Below, one piece after another: positions 54,736-62,299 of a DNA stretch of 64,000 bases. A model generated the notes under the pieces. It did not search any database. It saw only the letters and a program-made list of their open reading frames with translations, and was not told the DNA's origin. This stretch comes from Marinobacter sp. (lineage in GTDB: Bacteria > Pseudomonadota > Gammaproteobacteria > Pseudomonadales > Oleiphilaceae). The stretch's first letter is position 1; the number at the start of each line of letters is the position of its first letter. The DNA lies in contig JACIZI010000015.1 of assembly GCA_014359475.1 (NCBI GenBank), forward strand, positions 16,455 through 80,454, in the 5' to 3' direction. A program made the position numbers and the translations under genes.

Positions 54736-56466
54736 TCACCCTTCACCAGACACAATCCCCTTCAACGCATCATCCAGGGTCGGGTAGAAACGACTGACTC
54801 CGGGCTCCGGCCTGACACCAGCGCGGGCAAGCGTACGCAGCGGTTGGAACTGCAAGTCAGCAATGACGATGCGGGTGCCCGTCTGCCGACAACTGGCGAT
54901 CAGTTTATTGAGGGCCGACAGGCCGCCCGCATCAAGAATCGTGACACCATCCATATAGAGAACCAGCCCCCGCGCCTCCCGGGACAAGGCTGCCAGCTCG
55001 TTGAAGATGCGATCGGCGGCGGCAAAGAACAGGGGGCCGTTGATCTTGAACACCTGCCAGCCTTGCGGTAATCCGGCCTGCTGCACCCGCTGGTTGCCGG
55101 TAATATCTGTTACCCGGGTCATTTGTGCCATTTCCCGCATGAACAAAACCGCAGCCAGCAGAATGCCGGTGGTAATGGCAATCACCATATCCAGTGCCAC
55201 GGTCAGCCCGAAGCAGGTGAGAAATACCAGAATGTCACTGCGGGGTGCGGTCTTCAGCAGGTGGACCGCCTTGGGCGCCTCGCTCATGTTCCAGGCGACC
55301 ATCATCAGCAACGCCGCCATGGCAGGCATGGGCAGGTAGGCCAGGACACCGGCCAGGGACACCAGCGCCAGCAGGACCACCAGAGAGTGCACCATAGCCG
55401 AGACAGGCGATTCCGCCCCGGCCCGGTAATTCGCGGCAGAACGGGCTATGGCCGCGGTAGCGGTGATACCCCCAAAGAAAGGCACAACCATATTGCCGAT
55501 GCCCTGCCCCATCAGCTCGCTGTTGGCGCTGTGGCGTTTGCCGGTCATGCCATCCAGCACCACGGCACACAGCAGGGATTCAATGGCCCCCAGCATGGCA
55601 ATGGCAAAGGCCGCCGGAATCAGCTCCCGGAACAGCTCCCACGAGAAACCGATCGGCTGCCCATCCGCCCCGGCCTGCTGCCAGGGCCAGGTAAATTCCG
55701 GCAGGAAGGGGGGAATACCGGTCCCGGTGCTGCCATCCGGCAGCAGGTAGCTGAAACGGGAGCCGATGGTTTCAATCGTGGCACCCTGACTGTTCATCCA
55801 GATGGCCAGCAGGCTGCCGAAGATGACCGCCGGCAGATGGGGCGGCACCGGCGTTTTCAGCCGGGGCCACAGCAGCATCACCGCCAGGGTGGCCAGCGCC
55901 ACCAGGGTACTCATGCCATCCAGCGCCGGCAATTGCTGCCCCAGCACCGCCAGCTTGTCCCAGTAATGCTCCGGCATCGATTCCACCGACAGGCCGAAGA
56001 AATCCTTTAGCTGCAAGGTGGCGATCACCACGGCGATCCCGCCGGTAAAGCCAAGCGTGACGGACTCCGGTATGTACTCAATAAAACGGCCAAGACGCAT
56101 CAGCGCCATGACCACCAGCAACACCCCGGACATCAGGGTCGCCAGCAGCAGGCCACCCAGACCGTAGCTCTGGGCAATCGGGTAGAGAATCACAACAAAG
56201 GCAGCGGTAGGACCGGATATGCTGTAGCGGCTGCCACCAAACAGGGCGATCAGGAAGCCGGCGATAATCGCGGTATAGAGCCCGTACTGAGGTGCCACCC
56301 CGGAGGCAATCGCCAGCGCCATGGCAAGAGGAATGGCAATAATGCCGACCGTGATACCGGCCATCAGATCCCGGGAAAAGCGTCGCCCGTTGTAGGGCTC
56401 ATCCACACAGGCTTCCCGCACTGCATGACCGATACGCAAAGAAAACAGATGGGCGCGATGAGGCAC
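54736..56466 (-). CDS. dauA: SulP-family C4-dicarboxylate transporter DauA
   Basis: A 576-residue SLC26/SulP transporter resembling E. coli DauA (YchM) closely: DLMAGITVGIIAIPLAMALA, SISGPTAAFVVILYPIAQ, RFIEYIPESVTLGFTGGIAV, AMLGAIESLLCAVVLDGMTG and FFGGITATAAIARSAAN. A C-terminal STAS domain (residues ~450-560) includes INGPLFFAAADRIFNEL. DauA takes up succinate and other C4 acids at acidic pH. A promoter-like site with a palindrome lies upstream. Confidence 0.9.
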   Translation of the reverse strand: MPHRAHLFSLRIGHAVREACVDEPYNGRRFSRDLMAGITVGIIAIPLAMALAIASGVAPQYGLYTAIIAGFLIALFGGSRYSISGPTAAFVVILYPIAQSYGLGGLLLATLMSGVLLVVMALMRLGRFIEYIPESVTLGFTGGIAVVIATLQLKDFFGLSVESMPEHYWDKLAVLGQQLPALDGMSTLVALATLAVMLLWPRLKTPVPPHLPAVIFGSLLAIWMNSQGATIETIGSRFSYLLPDGSTGTGIPPFLPEFTWPWQQAGADGQPIGFSWELFRELIPAAFAIAMLGAIESLLCAVVLDGMTGKRHSANSELMGQGIGNMVVPFFGGITATAAIARSAANYRAGAESPVSAMVHSLVVLLALVSLAGVLAYLPMPAMAALLMMVAWNMSEAPKAVHLLKTAPRSDILVFLTCFGLTVALDMVIAITTGILLAAVLFMREMAQMTRVTDITGNQRVQQAGLPQGWQVFKINGPLFFAAADRIFNELAALSREARGLVLYMDGVTILDAGGLSALNKLIASCRQTGTRIVIADLQFQPLRTLARAGVRPEPGVSRFYPTLDDALKGIVSGEG

Positions 56467-56546
56467 GTGGAACTCCCTGATGACGTGGGGGTGAGAGCTA
56501 GCCCGGGACGCTATAGCCGGTGGCTGCCCGCAGGCGCAGGAGCGCT

Positions 56547-56576
56547 ATCTTACATGCACACCATTTGCATGCTCAA
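56547..56576 (-). promoter_or_regulatory. Candidate dauA promoter with an overlapping palindrome
   Basis: On the minus strand TTGAGC (56576-56571) and TAAGAT (56552-56547) are 18 bp apart. The spacer contains CATGCA-N7-TGCATG (56553-56571), a perfect 6-bp inverted repeat in the right place for a repressor or activator. Confidence 0.45.
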
Positions 56577-56592
56577 CACTGGCCCGATTCAC

Positions 56593-57099
56593 TCAGCCAC
56601 ACAAGGACTGGTAGATCGCCAGGTCCGCTTCGCTGAACAGAACAAATCGCACCCGCTTTACAGACTCCAGACCTGGCAAGGCTTGCTTTACCGTGCCCAC
56701 CGCGACCCGGGCCGCCGCCTCGGCGGGATAGCCGAACACCCCGGTGGAAATCGCAGGGAATCCCACGGAACCCAGGCCTTTCTGATCTGCCAGTGCCAGC
56801 GCGTTGCGGTAACAGTTCGCCAGCAGCTTATCCGACGGTTCATCCACTCCGTAGACCGGCCCCAGGCAATGAATCACATAACGGTTGGGCAGATTATGCC
56901 CGCCGGTCAGCACGGCCTCTCCGGTTCTGATCGGGGCGAGCGGCCGGCATTCTTCCGCCAGAGCCGGCCCGGCGGCGCTGTGGATGGCGCCCGCCACGCC
57001 GCTGCCCGGCATGAGCCGGGCATTGGCGGCATTCACTACCGCATCCAGATCATCCTGGCTGGCGATATTCCCCTGAACACACTCGATCGTCGCTTCCAT
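56593..57099 (-). CDS. Macrodomain protein (ADP-ribosyl / O-acetyl-ADP-ribose hydrolase, YmdB/MacroD-type)
   Basis: A 168-residue single macrodomain. Ligand-binding blocks: ECVQGNIASQDDLDAVVNAA (GNI with the Asp contact), ANARLMPGSGVAGAIHSAAG and the phosphate loop FPAISTGVFGYPAEAAA. The NAAN-GGGV-GAI pattern is of the MacroD/YmdB type, which removes ADP-ribose from acidic residues and deacetylates O-acetyl-ADP-ribose. ATG 57099 has GGAGGGA 5 nt upstream; the frame extends 28 codons further. It follows the GH84 gene by 32 bp. Confidence 0.88.
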   Translation of the reverse strand: MEATIECVQGNIASQDDLDAVVNAANARLMPGSGVAGAIHSAAGPALAEECRPLAPIRTGEAVLTGGHNLPNRYVIHCLGPVYGVDEPSDKLLANCYRNALALADQKGLGSVGFPAISTGVFGYPAEAAARVAVGTVKQALPGLESVKRVRFVLFSEADLAIYQSLCG

Positions 57100-57131
57100 G
57101 AATCCCTCCTGTTCGCAACAAGCACGGTTGT

Positions 57132-58199
57132 TTACTGGGTTTGCACCACTTCGTCCGTCACCCGGTAGTCGCCCCGCAGCCACGCCAGCAGTTCCCGGGC
57201 ACCGGGGTGGTCATATTGCCCGTAGATGGTTGCCAGACTGGCCTTCTTTTCATCTCCCAGCCGTCCCAGACCGGCATCCTGCAGGGTCAATACGTCATCC
57301 ATGATTTGCCTGCCCAAGTCCGGCCCCAGCACCCGGATCGCCGCATCCCGGGCGGACTGCATGTACTGATACCGGTCACCCTGCCGGTAGCTGTCAGCGA
57401 GGGTAAGCGCAGGAATCGCCGTCAGGACAGGTTGCAGGGCCGGGTTAATAGCGTGTGCCGTCAGGTGTTCGCCAATGGTCGAAGGCCGCCCGGTAAAGCC
57501 ACGCAGATGAAGATGGGACGACATGCGCTCCCCGTCGTTCACCGGGTAGTTGTCCCACAATACCGGTTTGCGGCCAAGCTGGTCAGATACCCGCTGCAAG
57601 TGCCCTGCTGAAATCTCCCGGGAGCAGACCTCCTCGCCGGTCCAGAAGACCCCGACAGACGGATCCAGCAGACGACCCAGACTCTCCAGATAATCCCGGG
57701 GGCGGGCTCCGAATACCCGGTCCAGCACCGGGTCATCGGAATAGTAGCTGGGGCAGATGGTCAGCCGCCCGGCTGCGGTGTGTTCCCGCACCCAGTGCAC
57801 TATCTCTGCCTGGCGGACCGCCAGATCCGGCAGGTCGGAAGACATATCATCAAACAGGATCGCCAGGTCTCCAATGCCCAGACTATCGAAAAAAGCCAGC
57901 TTTTCGAGCAACGCTTGCCGGGCCTTATCGTCAAAATCGTTGAACACCTGGTAAGGACTGAGCCCCACGCCGAAGCGCATCCCCTGTTGCCGGCAGTAGG
58001 CTGCAAACGCCTTCAGCTGCTCCGCCTGCTGCGGCGGATGCGGCTCATGCCAGCGCCGTCGCAGATACGCATCCGCCTTGGGGGCATAAAGATAGAAGCG
58101 GTAACCCGCCGGTGCCAGCTGCGACACCAGTGCCCGTCGCTCCTCCCATTGCCAGAGCGGACCGTAAAAACCTTCAATGATGCCCAGTTCAGTAGTCAT
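57132..58199 (-). CDS. GH84-type beta-N-acetylglucosaminidase (O-GlcNAcase-like), no signal peptide
   Basis: A 355-residue protein consisting of the GH84 catalytic barrel alone. Motifs: IIEGFYGPLWQWEERR at the N-terminus, FYLYAPKADAYLRRRWHEP, and the catalytic Asp pair in LAILFDDMSSDLPDLA. C-terminal region has VLWDNYPVNDGERMSSHLHL. GH84 enzymes remove beta-GlcNAc by substrate-assisted catalysis. No signal peptide is visible, so it should act in the cytoplasm, unlike secreted bacterial hyaluronidase-type members. ATG 58199 has AAGGGA upstream. It is the probable first gene of a pair with the macrodomain gene. Confidence 0.87.
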   Translation of the reverse strand: MTTELGIIEGFYGPLWQWEERRALVSQLAPAGYRFYLYAPKADAYLRRRWHEPHPPQQAEQLKAFAAYCRQQGMRFGVGLSPYQVFNDFDDKARQALLEKLAFFDSLGIGDLAILFDDMSSDLPDLAVRQAEIVHWVREHTAAGRLTICPSYYSDDPVLDRVFGARPRDYLESLGRLLDPSVGVFWTGEEVCSREISAGHLQRVSDQLGRKPVLWDNYPVNDGERMSSHLHLRGFTGRPSTIGEHLTAHAINPALQPVLTAIPALTLADSYRQGDRYQYMQSARDAAIRVLGPDLGRQIMDDVLTLQDAGLGRLGDEKKASLATIYGQYDHPGARELLAWLRGDYRVTDEVVQTQ

Positions 58200-58284
58200 A
58201 GTGCGTCCCTTCAATGTCAGGAGGCGTGGCTCACTCCAATATTGACATCCTCGCCCACCTGAAGGAAGGCGATTCCTACGGCGC

Positions 58285-58422
58285 TCAAGCAGGGCATGAA
58301 GCCTTGCTTGAGTCGCTTCGGTGGGTTCCTGCTGCTGGCGGCCTTACTGCACCGCTCACTTCACAGGCTAACCGGGCGTGTCCCGCTCTTAATATATTGA
58401 TGGCACCGACAACATCGGCGTG
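58285..58422 (-). pseudogene. TnpB C-terminal remnant
   Basis: About 45 residues (EHADVVGAINILRAGHARLA then CEVSGAVRPPAAGTHRSD) match the extreme C-terminus of IS605 TnpB, an RNA-guided nuclease, including the DxxxAxNI motif with the last RuvC Asp. Everything N-terminal is missing. The DNA beyond the stop codon is where the guide (omega) RNA scaffold and element end normally lie. Confidence 0.8.
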
Positions 58423-58746
58423 TTCACCAGGGAGGTCATCAATGACCTGCGAGAGATCTTTGATAGCGTGTGCCGGGATTTCGAAGCAGAGCTCGTGGAA
58501 TTCGATGGCGAAGACGATCATGTTCACCTGCTGGTCAACTACCCGCCAAAAGTGGCGATATCAGTGTTGGTGAACAGTCTCAAAGGCGTATCCAGCCGCA
58601 TGATCAGAAAGAAAGCCTATCCGAGCGTTCAAAAAAAACTCTGGGGTAGCGCGTTATGGTCACCCTCTTATTTTGCCGGTAGTTGTGGCGGTGCGCCCAT
58701 TGGGATCATCCGCGAATACATCGAGCAGCAGCAAACGCCGCCCTGA
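58420..58746 (+). pseudogene. TnpA (Y1 HUH transposase) N-terminally truncated remnant
   Basis: A 108-residue frame opening with GTG at 58420. It keeps the HUH motif (DHVHLLVNYPP) and the catalytic Tyr in the final helix (IIREYIEQQ), with VNSLKGVSSRMIRKK between them. About 30 N-terminal residues, including the first beta strands, are absent. It is fused at the GTGTTC junction to the tnpB fragment on the other strand. Probably inactive. Confidence 0.8.
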
Positions 58747-58768
58747 AGAGACGGTGCTTTTCGCGCAC

Positions 58769-59104
58769 CTTGGTAAACCGGAAACCGCCAGCTGTCAGAA
58801 GCGGCGAAGCTGGTTCAAGTAAAAACCTGGCAGGCATGAACCGGCCACGGAATTGCAGTTCCTGATCAACAAGAAAAACGTGGGAAGAACTGCCGGCCCA
58901 AGCCATCCAATCTCCTGTCATTTCTGCCATCCCATCATTCCTGCTATCCCAAAGGGGATGACAAAATCCGGTTATTTTCTATACTTGATAAACATCAGGC
59001 GATTCTCAGTCACGCAATCGGGACGCGCCCTTGAGCTGACCCCAAACCGCTGCCGCTGGTAACGGTTTCATGCACAACAGCCAGACAAAGGGAGTAGAGT
59101 AGCC
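58769..59104. other. Region between the IS remnant and the cfa-family gene
   Basis: No credible gene is seen. From 58769 to about 58960 I find no recognised signal. The right part holds the sigma-S-like -10 element, a likely start of transcription near 58995, and an untranslated leader of about 110 nt before ATG 59105, which has AAGGGAG 10 nt upstream. Confidence 0.5.
58978..58988 (+). promoter_or_regulatory. Sigma-S-type extended -10 upstream of the cfa-family gene
   Basis: TCTATACTTGA matches the sigma-38 consensus KCTAYACTTAA at 10 of 11 positions. It lies 116 bp before the gene. The E. coli cfa gene is also driven by a sigma-S promoter in stationary phase, so control is probably alike. 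Confidence 0.65.
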
Positions 59105-60427
59105 ATGAACGATAACACTGCAAGGGAAACACAGCCCTCTGACCGGCCAGCGGAACACAAAGGCCGCATTCTCAAACTGCCGCTGGAAAATCTGCAGACA
59201 GACCGTGAACCCCACAGTTACGAACGCTGGATGATTGCCAAGCTGATGCGTATGGCCGGCTCACCACCGGTGCGCTTCCGGCTCTGGAACGGCGATACGG
59301 TAGAGCCGGATGACGGCCCCGCCCGTTTCACCATCCAGCTGACAGACCCGAAGGCTCTGCTTGCCCTGGTAGCCAATCCCAATCTTGCCTTTGGTGATCT
59401 GTACAGCGCCGGCCGCCTGCAAGTACCGGACGGTGAACTGCCAGACCTGATGGAATGCCTGTACCGGCACGTGCATCAGGCCCGCAAGCAGTGGCCGAAA
59501 TGGCTGGAAGCCCTGTGGCGCAACCATGCACCCCGCTCTACCGGGCTGGAAGAAGCCAAAGAGAACATTCACCATCACTACGACCTGGGCAACGACTTCT
59601 ACAGCCTGTGGCTGGACAGCGCCGAGATGCAGTATACCTGCGCTTACTATGAAAGCCCGGATGTGACTCTTGAACAGGCCCAGCTGGCCAAACTGGAACA
59701 TGTGTGCCGCAAACTCCGCCTGCGCCCCGGCATGACGGTGGTGGAAGCCGGGTGCGGCTGGGGCGGCCTGGCCCGCTACATGGCCCGTAACTATGGCGTA
59801 AAAGTGCACGCCTACAACATCTCCAAAGAACAGATTGCCTATGCCCGGGCGGAGGCGAAACGCCAGCAACTGGATCAACTGATTGACTATATTGAGGATG
59901 ACTACCGTAACATTCACGGAGAATACGATGCCTTCGTGTCCATCGGCATGCTTGAACATGTCGGCAAGGAGAACTACCAGGCCCTCTCGGACCTGATTAA
60001 ACGCAGCCTGAAGCCGGATGGCCTCGCCCTCCTGCACAGCATCGGCCGCAACCGGCCCATGCTGATGAACGCCTGGATCGAGAAGCGCATTTTCCCCGGT
60101 GCCTACCCACCCAGCATCGGCGAGTTCATGGGCATCTGCGAGGCCAACGACTTTTCTGTCATAGACGTAGAAAACCTGAGACTGCACTACGCCCGGACCC
60201 TGGCTCACTGGAAAGAACGCTTCGACCAGAACGATGACAAGGTGACAGCCCTCTACGACGAGCACTTCACCCGTGCCTGGCGCATGTACCTGTCCGGCTC
60301 CCTTGCCGCCTTCCGGGCCGGCTCCCTGCAGCTGTTCCAGGTAGTCTTCAGCCACGGGGATAACAACGCGATACCGCAGAGCCGTCAGGATCTCTACACT
60401 TTTCCAGCCACGCCGGAGGAGGTCTGA
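59105..60427 (+). CDS. cfa: Cyclopropane-fatty-acyl-phospholipid synthase family methyltransferase
   Basis: A 440-residue SAM-dependent enzyme acting on unsaturated phospholipid acyl chains at the membrane. The N-terminal ~130 residues are the lipid-binding domain (AFGDLYSAGRLQVPDGELPD). The catalytic domain has the bicarbonate/Tyr region HYDLGNDFYSLWLD, MQYTCAYYE, SAM motif I VVEAGCGWGGLARYMA and SIGMLEHVGKENY. The family includes cyclopropane synthases and enzymes that add methyl branches. It overlaps the flavoprotein gene by 1 nt (TGATG), so the two are coupled; this favours a methylation-plus-reduction pathway but does not prove it. Confidence 0.88.
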   Translation: MNDNTARETQPSDRPAEHKGRILKLPLENLQTDREPHSYERWMIAKLMRMAGSPPVRFRLWNGDTVEPDDGPARFTIQLTDPKALLALVANPNLAFGDLYSAGRLQVPDGELPDLMECLYRHVHQARKQWPKWLEALWRNHAPRSTGLEEAKENIHHHYDLGNDFYSLWLDSAEMQYTCAYYESPDVTLEQAQLAKLEHVCRKLRLRPGMTVVEAGCGWGGLARYMARNYGVKVHAYNISKEQIAYARAEAKRQQLDQLIDYIEDDYRNIHGEYDAFVSIGMLEHVGKENYQALSDLIKRSLKPDGLALLHSIGRNRPMLMNAWIEKRIFPGAYPPSIGEFMGICEANDFSVIDVENLRLHYARTLAHWKERFDQNDDKVTALYDEHFTRAWRMYLSGSLAAFRAGSLQLFQVVFSHGDNNAIPQSRQDLYTFPATPEEV

Positions 60428-61551
60428 TGGACTACTATGACCTGATTATCATAGGCGGAGGCCCGGCCGGCTCCACCCTGGCCCGGGCCCTGGAAGACAG
60501 CAACAAACGCATACTGCTGATCGACAAGCAGGAATTCCCCAGGGACAAGACCTGCGCCGGCTGGGTAACTCCGGCCGTGATGAAAAGCCTGGCGATCGAC
60601 CCGGAAGACTACGGCCATGGCCGCACCCTGCAGCCAATCCGCCGCTTCCGGATCGGTATGATGGGCCAGCCACCGGTGGAGAATGACCACGGCGCGATTG
60701 TCAGTTACGGTATCCGCCGCTGTGAGTTCGACCATTACCTGCTGCAACGCACCCACTGCAACAAGGCCCTGGGCGAGCCGGTGAAATCCATACAGCGGGA
60801 AGGCGGCAACTGGCAGATCAACGGCCGCTGGCAGGCCCCGCTGGTGGTGGGTGCCGGTGGCCATTTCTGTCCGGTTGCCCGCGAACTTGGCGAAGGCCCC
60901 GGCCGCCATGAAACCGTGGTCGCCGCCAAGGAAGTGGAATTTGAAATGACCCCGGAACAGGCAAAAACCTGCGAAGCCCGGGGCGACACCCCGGAACTGT
61001 GGTTCTGCCGTGACCTGAAAGGTTACGCCTGGATTTTCCGCAAGGGCAACTACCTGAACATCGGCCTGGGCCGGGAAGACAACCACAAACTGACCGATCA
61101 CCTGCACGACTTTGTGGGTGACATGAAAGCCACCGGCCGCATACCCGCCGACCTGCCCGGCCGCTTCAAGGGCCATGCCTACCTGCTGTATGACCACGCC
61201 CACCGGCCATTGGTGGATGACGGCCTGATGCTGCTGGGGGATGCCGCCGGTCTGGCCTATACCCAGAGCGGCGAAGGCATACGCCCGGCCATCGAATCGG
61301 CCCTGCTGGCCGCCGAGGTCATTCGAAACACCGAAGACTACTCCGCCAGATCCCTGCAACCCTACGGCGAAGCCATCGCCCAACGCTTTGGCAACCGTGC
61401 CGGGCAACACGACAACGGCTGGCAGGTACCCCAGTGGGTCAAAACACCCCTGGCCGGCACCCTGATGCGCTCTCACTGGTTTACCCGCAAAGTGGTGACC
61501 GAGAAGTGGTTCCTGCACCAGGAAGTGCCGCCGTTGCAGGTGGCGGTTTGA
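60427..61551 (+). CDS. Geranylgeranyl-reductase-like FAD-dependent oxidoreductase
   Basis: A 374-residue flavoprotein of the geranylgeranyl reductase superfamily: FAD fold DLIIIGGGPAGSTLARALED, then FPRDKTCAGWVTPAV with the family Cys, CEFDHYLLQRT, and the second FAD block LMLLGDAAGLAYTQSGEGIR followed by PAIESALLAAE. Members reduce isolated C=C bonds of isoprenoids or oxidise/halogenate other substrates. Coupling to a CFA-family methyltransferase suggests an acyl-chain substrate, possibly a methylene intermediate. No quinone or carotenoid genes are adjacent. Confidence 0.85.
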   Translation: MDYYDLIIIGGGPAGSTLARALEDSNKRILLIDKQEFPRDKTCAGWVTPAVMKSLAIDPEDYGHGRTLQPIRRFRIGMMGQPPVENDHGAIVSYGIRRCEFDHYLLQRTHCNKALGEPVKSIQREGGNWQINGRWQAPLVVGAGGHFCPVARELGEGPGRHETVVAAKEVEFEMTPEQAKTCEARGDTPELWFCRDLKGYAWIFRKGNYLNIGLGREDNHKLTDHLHDFVGDMKATGRIPADLPGRFKGHAYLLYDHAHRPLVDDGLMLLGDAAGLAYTQSGEGIRPAIESALLAAEVIRNTEDYSARSLQPYGEAIAQRFGNRAGQHDNGWQVPQWVKTPLAGTLMRSHWFTRKVVTEKWFLHQEVPPLQVAV

Positions 61552-61559
61552 AGATCCGT

Positions 61560-61588
61560 GGGCGGGGTTGCAGACCGCCCCGCTTAAA
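61560..61588 (+). terminator. Weak terminator-like hairpin after the flavoprotein gene
   Basis: GGCGGGG and CCCCGC arms around TTGCAGACCG form a GC-rich stem followed by TTAAAAC. The T-run is poor, so this is a weak call. Confidence 0.3.
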
Positions 61589-61961
61589 ACCCCGGCCCTG
61601 ATGCGGCCATGTCCAACGGACTACTGATGCCGCGCTCATGGGTGCCAACTCTGGAAAACTGCAATTCACCCAATTCCCGCCCCAGAAACTGGTGGTACAT
61701 AAAAACCACTCCATTCAGAGCCGTTTTCTGGGTATTGACCGCCACATTCCGATTGTTTGCCAGGTGACTTAGCCACTGATTGACCTCTACCGCCCCCATG
61801 GACTCCGGGTGGCGTTTCCCGTGGAAGCGAATAAACTCCCTCACCCATAAGCAATAGGTTTTCTCGGTACGGTAAGCCAACTGCCTGGCACGAATAAACG
61901 CACGGAACCTGTCCATAAAACGGGTAGGCGTGGAGGGTAGCGGAACGGGTATGTCATCCAT
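61584..61961 (-). pseudogene. intI: Integron integrase IntI with internal deletion of the catalytic domain
   Basis: A 125-residue frame starting at ATG 61961. Residues ~12-104 match the N-terminal SAM-like domain of integron integrases (YRTEKTYCLWVREFIRFHGK, RHPESMG, SHLANNRNVAVNTQKTALNG, LGRELGELQFS). Then the reading jumps to a tail THERGISSPLDMA that resembles the extreme C-terminus of IntI (the common SPLD ending). The ~200 residues with the catalytic Arg-His-Arg-Tyr and the IntI-specific patch are gone, in frame. It cannot recombine. The promoter region is intact, with a LexA box. Confidence 0.85.
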
Positions 61962-61978
61962 GAAACAAACTCCCTTTA

Positions 61979-61998
61979 TACTGTTTTTACATACAGTG
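61979..61998 (-). promoter_or_regulatory. LexA (SOS) box of the integron integrase
   Basis: TACTGTTTTTACATACAGTG contains CTG-N10-CAG and matches the E. coli LexA consensus TACTGTATATATATACAGTA at most positions. It lies 18-37 bp upstream of the intI start, the place of LexA control described for many integron integrases. The site is preserved although the gene is not functional. Confidence 0.8.
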
Positions 61999-62228
61999 TA
62001 TTGCGAGCTTTACCCTCTCGCAACTGAAAACCGGTCATCGCGACCATGATCCATTGGCCTATCCGCATGAGGCAATTCTCTCTTTTATTTTCAGAAGCTT
62101 GCGCCGCCAGGGAAAATCGGGATACTGGTCTTAACGACCATTTTTGCCAAACCATGGACACGACGGGCAACCCGAACCCATTGACCTTCCGGGGATTTCT
62201 GCTTAGCTTTCAAGAAACGTCGATTAAG

Positions 62229-62279
62229 ATATGAGTCATCGGGGAAATGGCCTTGGGGACTCATATACAAATGTTAGGC
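62229..62279 (+). other. attI-like recombination site (cassette insertion junction)
   Basis: GTTAGGC at 62273-62279 fits the integron core GTTRRRY perfectly and marks where the first cassette joins. Just upstream is a 9-bp inverted repeat ATATGAGTC / GACTCATAT (62229-62237 / 62258-62266). The first cassette gene starts 21 nt after the core. Assignment rests on position next to intI and on the core match. Confidence 0.65.
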
Positions 62280-62299
62280 GCATAAGAGAACATTGCAAC

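Larger units (their letters stand above)
58242..58768. mobile_element. Internally deleted IS200/IS605-family element
   Basis: The left boundary TTGACATCCTCGCCC and the hairpin GCCCACC-TGAAGGAAGGC match the usual tnpB-side end of IS605-type elements. Next come a C-terminal tnpB fragment (minus strand), a C-terminal tnpA fragment (plus strand) meeting it near 58420, and a hairpin GGTGC-GCACC (58753-58768) after tnpA. The arrangement is what remains of a divergent tnpB/tnpA element after its centre was deleted. The right boundary is an estimate. It sits 43 bp upstream of the GH84 gene. Confidence 0.7.
61962..62299. other. Region between intI remnant and first cassette gene (intI promoter and attI)
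   Basis: It contains the LexA box next to intI and the attI-like junction at its right end. From about 62000 to 62225 I see no gene or clear motif. The cassette promoter Pc would be expected here or inside intI, but none is obvious. Confidence 0.5.

Noticed and set aside
58285-58527. A single 80-residue minus-strand gene spanning the IS remnant
   Set aside because: Only its last ~45 residues are TnpB-like. The first part is antisense to the tnpA fragment, so it is a chance fusion at the deletion junction.
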